A stretch of 52,632 nucleotides of DNA, from positions 1-52,632 of the forward strand of contig DATAVE010000102.1 of the NCBI GenBank assembly GCA_036267875.1, written 5' to 3'. The stretch's first letter is position 1; every line of letters begins with the position of its first letter. Below are positions 48,842 through 52,632 of this stretch, piece by piece. The position numbers and the translations under genes are program-made. Source of the stretch: DASZTV01 sp036267875 (GTDB taxonomy: Bacteria; Actinomycetota; Actinomycetes; JAFAQI01). Below the pieces are notes generated by a model. It was not told the origin of the DNA, did no database searches, and saw only the letters and a list, made by a program, of their open reading frames with translations.

Positions 48842-49717
48842 ATGTTGTCAACGCTGCTGATGTCGATCCCGCAGCCGCCGGTCAACGGTCACGCGCCTCA
48901 CGCGTCCGAGACGGTCTTCGACATCTTCATCTTCATCCCGCTGGCGATCGCGCTGATCGTCGCGGCGCTACAGATTCGCGGCAGCAAGGGTCCGGTGTTG
49001 CTCTACTGCATCATCGGCGGCGCGTTCGCGGCGACCCTCGAGCCGGTCGTCGACGTACTCGGTCTGGTGTTTCTCAAGCAGCACGGGGCCGTCGAGACCT
49101 TCACCGTCCTGGGGCGCACGATGCCGCTCTACATCTGCTTCGTCTATCCCTGGTACGTCGGGGGCCTCGGGTACCTCGCCTACAAGCTGTTCCAGAACGG
49201 CATCACGATGCGTGGGCTGTTCCAGCTGTGGGCGCTCGACTTCGTCATCGACTTCTTCCTGGAGACGCCCGGCATTCTTGCCAAGACCTACTCCTACTAC
49301 GGCCACCAGCCATTCAAGATCCTTGGCTTCCCACTGTGGTGGGGCTTCGTGAATCCCGTGATGCCGATGGTGGCGGGCGCAATGATCTACAAGATCCTGC
49401 CGCGGCTGCGTGGCATCCAGCTACTCGCGATCATTCCGCTCATCCCGATGGCTGATGGTCTGGCCAACGGCGCAACGGCATGGCCGATGTGGGTGGTGCT
49501 CAACCAGCAGGACGTCTCCTACGTGTGGACCTACTTGGCGAGCCTCATCACGCTGGGGCTCGCGTTGTACTCGGTCTGGATGATCTCGCTGATCGTCGCT
49601 CGACCGGTCGAGGAGGTCGGCGACGACTCGATCTTCGTCAAGCTCAAGGCGGTCTTCGTACGCCCGACCGCGATAGCGCCGGCTGTGCCCGCCGAGCCGC
49701 TGACTCTGACTTACTGA
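48842..49717 (+). CDS. Polytopic membrane protein, AveC (spirocyclase)-like
   Basis: This is a 291-residue protein with about seven hydrophobic helices. The ATG at 48842 is preferred to the GTG at 48827 because AAGGGA at 48830-48835 is then a ribosome site with six bases spacing. The segments YYGHQPFKILGFPLWWGFVN and the preceding LETPG are what I recall from the AveC family, whose founder does spiroketal cyclisation in avermectin synthesis; most members have no known role. It leads an operon with the CrtC-like protein and the kinase. Confidence 0.6.
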   Translation: MLSTLLMSIPQPPVNGHAPHASETVFDIFIFIPLAIALIVAALQIRGSKGPVLLYCIIGGAFAATLEPVVDVLGLVFLKQHGAVETFTVLGRTMPLYICFVYPWYVGGLGYLAYKLFQNGITMRGLFQLWALDFVIDFFLETPGILAKTYSYYGHQPFKILGFPLWWGFVNPVMPMVAGAMIYKILPRLRGIQLLAIIPLIPMADGLANGATAWPMWVVLNQQDVSYVWTYLASLITLGLALYSVWMISLIVARPVEEVGDDSIFVKLKAVFVRPTAIAPAVPAEPLTLTY

Positions 49718-49742
49718 CTCGCCGGACCTGAGGAGATCCCAC

Positions 49743-50795
49743 ATGGCTCACGCGACGCACCCGCCGGAGAGCGATCTGATCCTTCCCCTGCCCGGCGCGG
49801 GCGAGGACTGGGATCCGCACACGATCCACACGCACTACTTCGGCCTGTCGGTCCCTGAGGCGGAAATCGGCGCCTTCATCTACATCCGCTACCAGCCGGC
49901 GCTGGCGCTGTGCCAGGGCGGCGTGGTGATCTTCCGAGGCGTCGACAACGTGTCGATCCTCGACGCCGAGCACGTCAACTACGAGATCACGATGCCGTGG
50001 CCGCAGGTCGACGGCAACACGATCCGTACGGCGAACGGGCTGACCATCGAGTTCGTCGAGCCGGGCCGGGTCGCTCGAGTGACCTACGCAAGCGCCGACG
50101 GCTCGGTCTCGATCGATGTGACGCAGACCGCCGTCACCCCGCTGCTCGTCCGCGGCCACATCATGCCCGGCGAAGAGCACCATCACGACGATCCGGGTCG
50201 CGTGCCTGGCGGCAGCGAGCAGTTCATGCACTGCGTCGGCGACCTGGTCCTTGGCGACGAGCAGTTCGCCGTCGACTGCTACGCGGCGCGCGACCGATCG
50301 TGGCGACAGTTGCGCACCGAGACCCAGGGTGGTGTGCCGGTGCCGCCGGTCGGCTGGTCGCCGATGTACTTCGGACCCGACCTGATCTTCAACCAGATCA
50401 GCTTCGAGGCGCCGGACACCGATCCGTCGTGGGCCGGGATCTACGAGATGCCGGCGGACCGCCCGACGCATCACTTCGCCTGGCTGCAGCAGGGTGACCA
50501 GACGCTGAACATCGTCCGGGTACGGCGCGAGGTTCTCGAGTCGCAGCCTGGGACATTCGCGACGTTGCGCCAGCAGATCGAGGCCGAGGACGAGACCGGC
50601 CGAGTGCATCGATTCACCGGAGAGGCGATCGCGACGGCGGTCATTCCGGCGTGGCCGAATGTGTCGTTCCACGACAGCGTCTTCCGCTGGGAGGACGAGC
50701 GGGGCCGCACTACCCACTGCACGTATCAGGAGATCTGGTTCGACCGCTATCAGCGGGCAATGAAGGCGCGCGCTGTGCGCGACGTACTGGTCTAG
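49743..50795 (+). CDS. CrtC/AttH-like lipocalin-fold protein (DUF7064/7065 type)
   Basis: This 350-residue protein is related to the one at 47236-48108: it has CYAARDRSWRQ near 179-189 in place of GWRDRSWG. It is beta-rich without a signal peptide. A GGAG ribosome site lies eight bases before the ATG. Two copies flanking one AveC-like gene suggest that they act on, or carry, the same hydrophobic compound. There is no known reaction for this subgroup. Confidence 0.65.
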   Translation: MAHATHPPESDLILPLPGAGEDWDPHTIHTHYFGLSVPEAEIGAFIYIRYQPALALCQGGVVIFRGVDNVSILDAEHVNYEITMPWPQVDGNTIRTANGLTIEFVEPGRVARVTYASADGSVSIDVTQTAVTPLLVRGHIMPGEEHHHDDPGRVPGGSEQFMHCVGDLVLGDEQFAVDCYAARDRSWRQLRTETQGGVPVPPVGWSPMYFGPDLIFNQISFEAPDTDPSWAGIYEMPADRPTHHFAWLQQGDQTLNIVRVRREVLESQPGTFATLRQQIEAEDETGRVHRFTGEAIATAVIPAWPNVSFHDSVFRWEDERGRTTHCTYQEIWFDRYQRAMKARAVRDVLV

Positions 50796-50813
50796 AGAAA
50801 CAAGGAGCGCACC

Positions 50814-51926
50814 GTGGCACTCGCCAATACCCGTGACCCGCAGGAGTCGGCTGCTCAGCTGTCGGCGTGGCTGCAGACCAAGCTCGACGGCGCGACCGAC
50901 GTCGTGGTGACCGATGTCGAGACGCCTCAAGCGAGCGGGATGTCCAACGAGACGTTGTTGTTCACCGCCTCGTGGAACGAAGGTGGGACTGCGAAGACAG
51001 GGCGCTACGTCGCTCGGGTTGCGCCGCAGACCGCTGGTGTCTTCCCGCGCTATGATCTCGTCGCCGAGCAGCGGGTGATGCAGGCGCTCAACGCGCACAG
51101 CGAGGCGCCGACGCCGGCGACGCCGTGGGTCGAGACCGACGAGTCGGTGCTGGGGTCGCAGTTCCTCGTGATGGAGCGCCTCGATGGCCGGGTCGCCTCC
51201 GATGATCCGCCGTTCACCGCGGCTGGCTGGGTGCTCGACCTGACCCCCGAACAACGCGCCGCGATGTGCGACAACGCGCTGATCGCCCTCGCAGCGATCC
51301 ACAAGGCCGACTACCTGGAGCTCGGCTTGGGGTTCCTGGACCGTCCGGACTTGGGGAAGACGCCGCTCGACCAGCAGATCGCTGACTGGACGCAGACCTA
51401 TGACTGGGCGCGCGAGGGCGAGGTCAACCCGACGATCGCATCGGGCTTCGAATGGATCGCCGCGAACCGGCCGACCGACGAGCAGACCGTTCTCAACTGG
51501 GGAGATGCCCGGATCGGCAACATGCTCGTTGCCGATGACATGAGCATCAACGGCGTCCTGGACTGGGAGATGGTCACGATCGGCTCGCCGGACCAGGACC
51601 TCGGCTGGTGGCTGTTCCTGCTCCGTCATCACACCGAAGGAATCGGCATGGAGCTGCCCGCCGGGTTCCCGAACCGTGAGCAGACCATCGCGCGCTACGA
51701 GGAGCTCGCCGGGAACCGCGTCGACAACATTGACTTCTACGAGGCGTTCGCCGCATTGAAGCTGTCAATCCTGATGCACCGCGCCGGCAACATGATGATC
51801 GCCGGCGGGATGCTGCCGCCGGATGCTCCGATGAAGTTCAGCAACCCGGCCAGTCAGCTGCTGGCCAAGCTGATCGGTGCGCCGGCTCCGACCGGTACGT
51901 CGCAGAGCTTCATCGGCAACCGCTGA
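50814..51926 (+). CDS. APH-family phosphotransferase (kinase-like)
   Basis: This 370-residue protein is an aminoglycoside-phosphotransferase-like kinase. The catalytic loop is NWGDARIGNM near 226-235 (Asp and Asn present; the usual His is Asn) and the metal motif is LDWEMV near 244-249. The GTG start has an AAGGAG site. Relatives in actinobacterial lipid clusters (ACAD10-like) phosphorylate hydroxyacyl-CoA; drug resistance is unlikely here. It is last in the AveC-like operon. Confidence 0.88.
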   Translation: MALANTRDPQESAAQLSAWLQTKLDGATDVVVTDVETPQASGMSNETLLFTASWNEGGTAKTGRYVARVAPQTAGVFPRYDLVAEQRVMQALNAHSEAPTPATPWVETDESVLGSQFLVMERLDGRVASDDPPFTAAGWVLDLTPEQRAAMCDNALIALAAIHKADYLELGLGFLDRPDLGKTPLDQQIADWTQTYDWAREGEVNPTIASGFEWIAANRPTDEQTVLNWGDARIGNMLVADDMSINGVLDWEMVTIGSPDQDLGWWLFLLRHHTEGIGMELPAGFPNREQTIARYEELAGNRVDNIDFYEAFAALKLSILMHRAGNMMIAGGMLPPDAPMKFSNPASQLLAKLIGAPAPTGTSQSFIGNR

Positions 51927-51940
51927 CTCCTCGTCCGGCG

Positions 51941-52453
51941 ATGCATCACGCCGAGACGACGAGAGAGTTCTTCGCGCGCTGGTCGATGTCGTACGACGAG
52001 ATGTGCGCGTCGTTCCGCGAGACGTTCAGTGCGGGCTGTGTCTGGGATCAACGGCCGATTGCGTGTACGAATGGGCCCGACCGCGCGGTGAGGTTCCTCG
52101 CTCTCGCGCACCGCGCAATGGGCCTCGCGACGATCGACGTCGAGCTCGTGAGCATCGCCGTCGCCGGCGAAACCGTCCACACCGAGCGGATCGACCACCT
52201 GCGTACGGCGCGTGGTCGCACGATCGTGTCAGCGCCGGTCGCGGGCGTGCTGACTTACCGCGGATCTGAACTGGTGCATTGGCGGGAGTACTTCGACGCG
52301 TCAACGCTTGCCCTCAAGAGCGCCGTAGGGCTCGCCTCGCCTCGGTCACGCCGCCGCCAGAGGGCAGCTACCGGCGTCCTTCCCGACCGCATGACTGGAT
52401 CGTCGAGCCCAACCTTTTGGGCGTCCGAACATTGGTCTTCAGGTGCGTCGTGA
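51941..52453 (+). CDS. Limonene-epoxide-hydrolase/SnoaL-like protein, altered C-terminus
   Basis: This is a 170-residue open frame. Residues about 1-128 match the limonene-1,2-epoxide hydrolase fold: Arg83 and Asp85 in TERIDHLRT correspond to the family's Arg-x-Asp. The third catalytic Asp (in WRDYFD) is Glu116 here (WREYFD). From about residue 130 the sequence becomes Arg/Ser-rich and runs into IS30 sequence, so the natural end may have been lost by insertion. It starts 14 bases after the kinase stop. Confidence 0.68.
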   Translation: MHHAETTREFFARWSMSYDEMCASFRETFSAGCVWDQRPIACTNGPDRAVRFLALAHRAMGLATIDVELVSIAVAGETVHTERIDHLRTARGRTIVSAPVAGVLTYRGSELVHWREYFDASTLALKSAVGLASPRSRRRQRAATGVLPDRMTGSSSPTFWASEHWSSGAS

Positions 52454-52632
52454 GTTCTGGCGGTTGATCGGATCAGGGGCCTCGACGAAGGCGGCGGCGG
52501 ACGCGGTCGGGGTGTCGCGTGAGATCGCTCGGCGGTGGTTCGTCGAGGCTGGCGGGATGTCGCCGATCGATCTTGCTGAACCGTCCGGCCGCTATCTGTC
52601 GCTGGCCGAGCGTGAAGAGATCGCGTGTGGGC
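52443..52632 (+). mobile_element. IS30-family transposase, N-terminal part, cut by window edge
   Basis: From the GTG at 52443 the frame is open to the window end. It shows an HTH segment ASTKAAADAVGVSREIARRW, then AGGM and GRYLSLAEREEIACG, the typical second HTH start of actinobacterial IS30 transposases. The element's left end lies somewhere in about 52330-52440, but I could not define the terminal repeat because the right end is outside the window. Confidence 0.8.

Noticed and set aside
49644..51632. A 662-codon minus-strand open frame opposite the CrtC-like and kinase genes.
   Set aside because: Arg-rich composition without motifs; the plus-strand frames have ribosome sites and conserved motifs.
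50814..51926. An aminoglycoside-resistance gene.
   Set aside because: APH-fold kinases are common in lipid and acyl-CoA metabolism, and the operon gives no support for resistance.

Overview
The window is GC-rich with gene-dense, short-spaced operons, many GTG starts, 4-base stop/start overlaps and apparent leaderless promoters. This points to a chromosome segment of an actinobacterium. The genus cannot be fixed from the sequence. The content is almost wholly accessory catabolism: CoA ligases, acyl-CoA dehydrogenases, crotonases, thiolases, a Rieske dioxygenase, a P450, TetR regulators and two branched-chain-amino-acid-type (Liv) ABC uptake cassettes. No tRNA, rRNA or CRISPR array was seen.

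Layout. (1) 1-8330, minus strand: a Liv-type uptake operon in which LivH, LivM and LivG are one protein and LivF is fused to an MFS carrier, with a tethered substrate-binding lipoprotein, a second lipoprotein, an alpha/beta hydrolase and a small two-helix membrane protein. (2) 8484-11245, plus: a TetR regulator, a CoA ligase and a 1-Cys peroxiredoxin. (3) 11287-14289, plus: a tightly coupled set of acyl-CoA dehydrogenase-like protein, PIG-L deacetylase, NodS-like methyltransferase and family 2 glycosyltransferase. (4) 14290-17265: small proteins, a DUF2231 remnant, a secreted esterase and a thioesterase-like protein. (5) 17287-28534, minus: three transcription units encoding ferredoxin reductase plus ferredoxin; Rieske dioxygenase alpha/beta, a tiny protein, two thiolases and an HMG-CoA-synthase-like/DUF35 fusion; and a CoA ligase with three crotonases. 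(6) 28615-39776: SDRs, SCP2, aldehyde dehydrogenase, P450, CoA ligase, thiolase, two acyl-CoA dehydrogenases and two paralogous TetR regulators. (7) 39784-47217: a second Liv cassette (LivG, LivF, exported protein, two small membrane proteins, LivHM fusion, tethered binding protein). (8) 47236-51926: a TetR-controlled locus with two CrtC/AttH-like proteins, an AveC-like membrane protein and an APH-type kinase. (9) 51941-52632: an epoxide-hydrolase-like gene running into an IS30-type transposase cut by the window edge.

How the parts may work together. Sections 5 and 6 read as one pathway: CoA activation, ring dioxygenation of a CoA ester using the local ferredoxin and reductase, then C-C cleavage by thiolase/DUF35-type enzymes, with P450, dehydrogenase and beta-oxidation genes handling a side chain or alicyclic ring. 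The combination of CoA ligase, Rieske alpha/beta, SCPx-like thiolase and DUF35 resembles the ibuprofen ipf system and steroid side-chain aldolases. The substrate is not known. A shared AT-rich element, often built around a TCTAGA core and overlapping -10 boxes, sits at the start of most units in sections 5 and 6 and next to one of the two near-identical-helix TetR genes, which suggests one regulon. A separate operator, TTGAA-N6-TTCAA, is found at both the second Liv cassette and the AveC-like locus, which suggests the TetR at 48105-48731 co-controls them.
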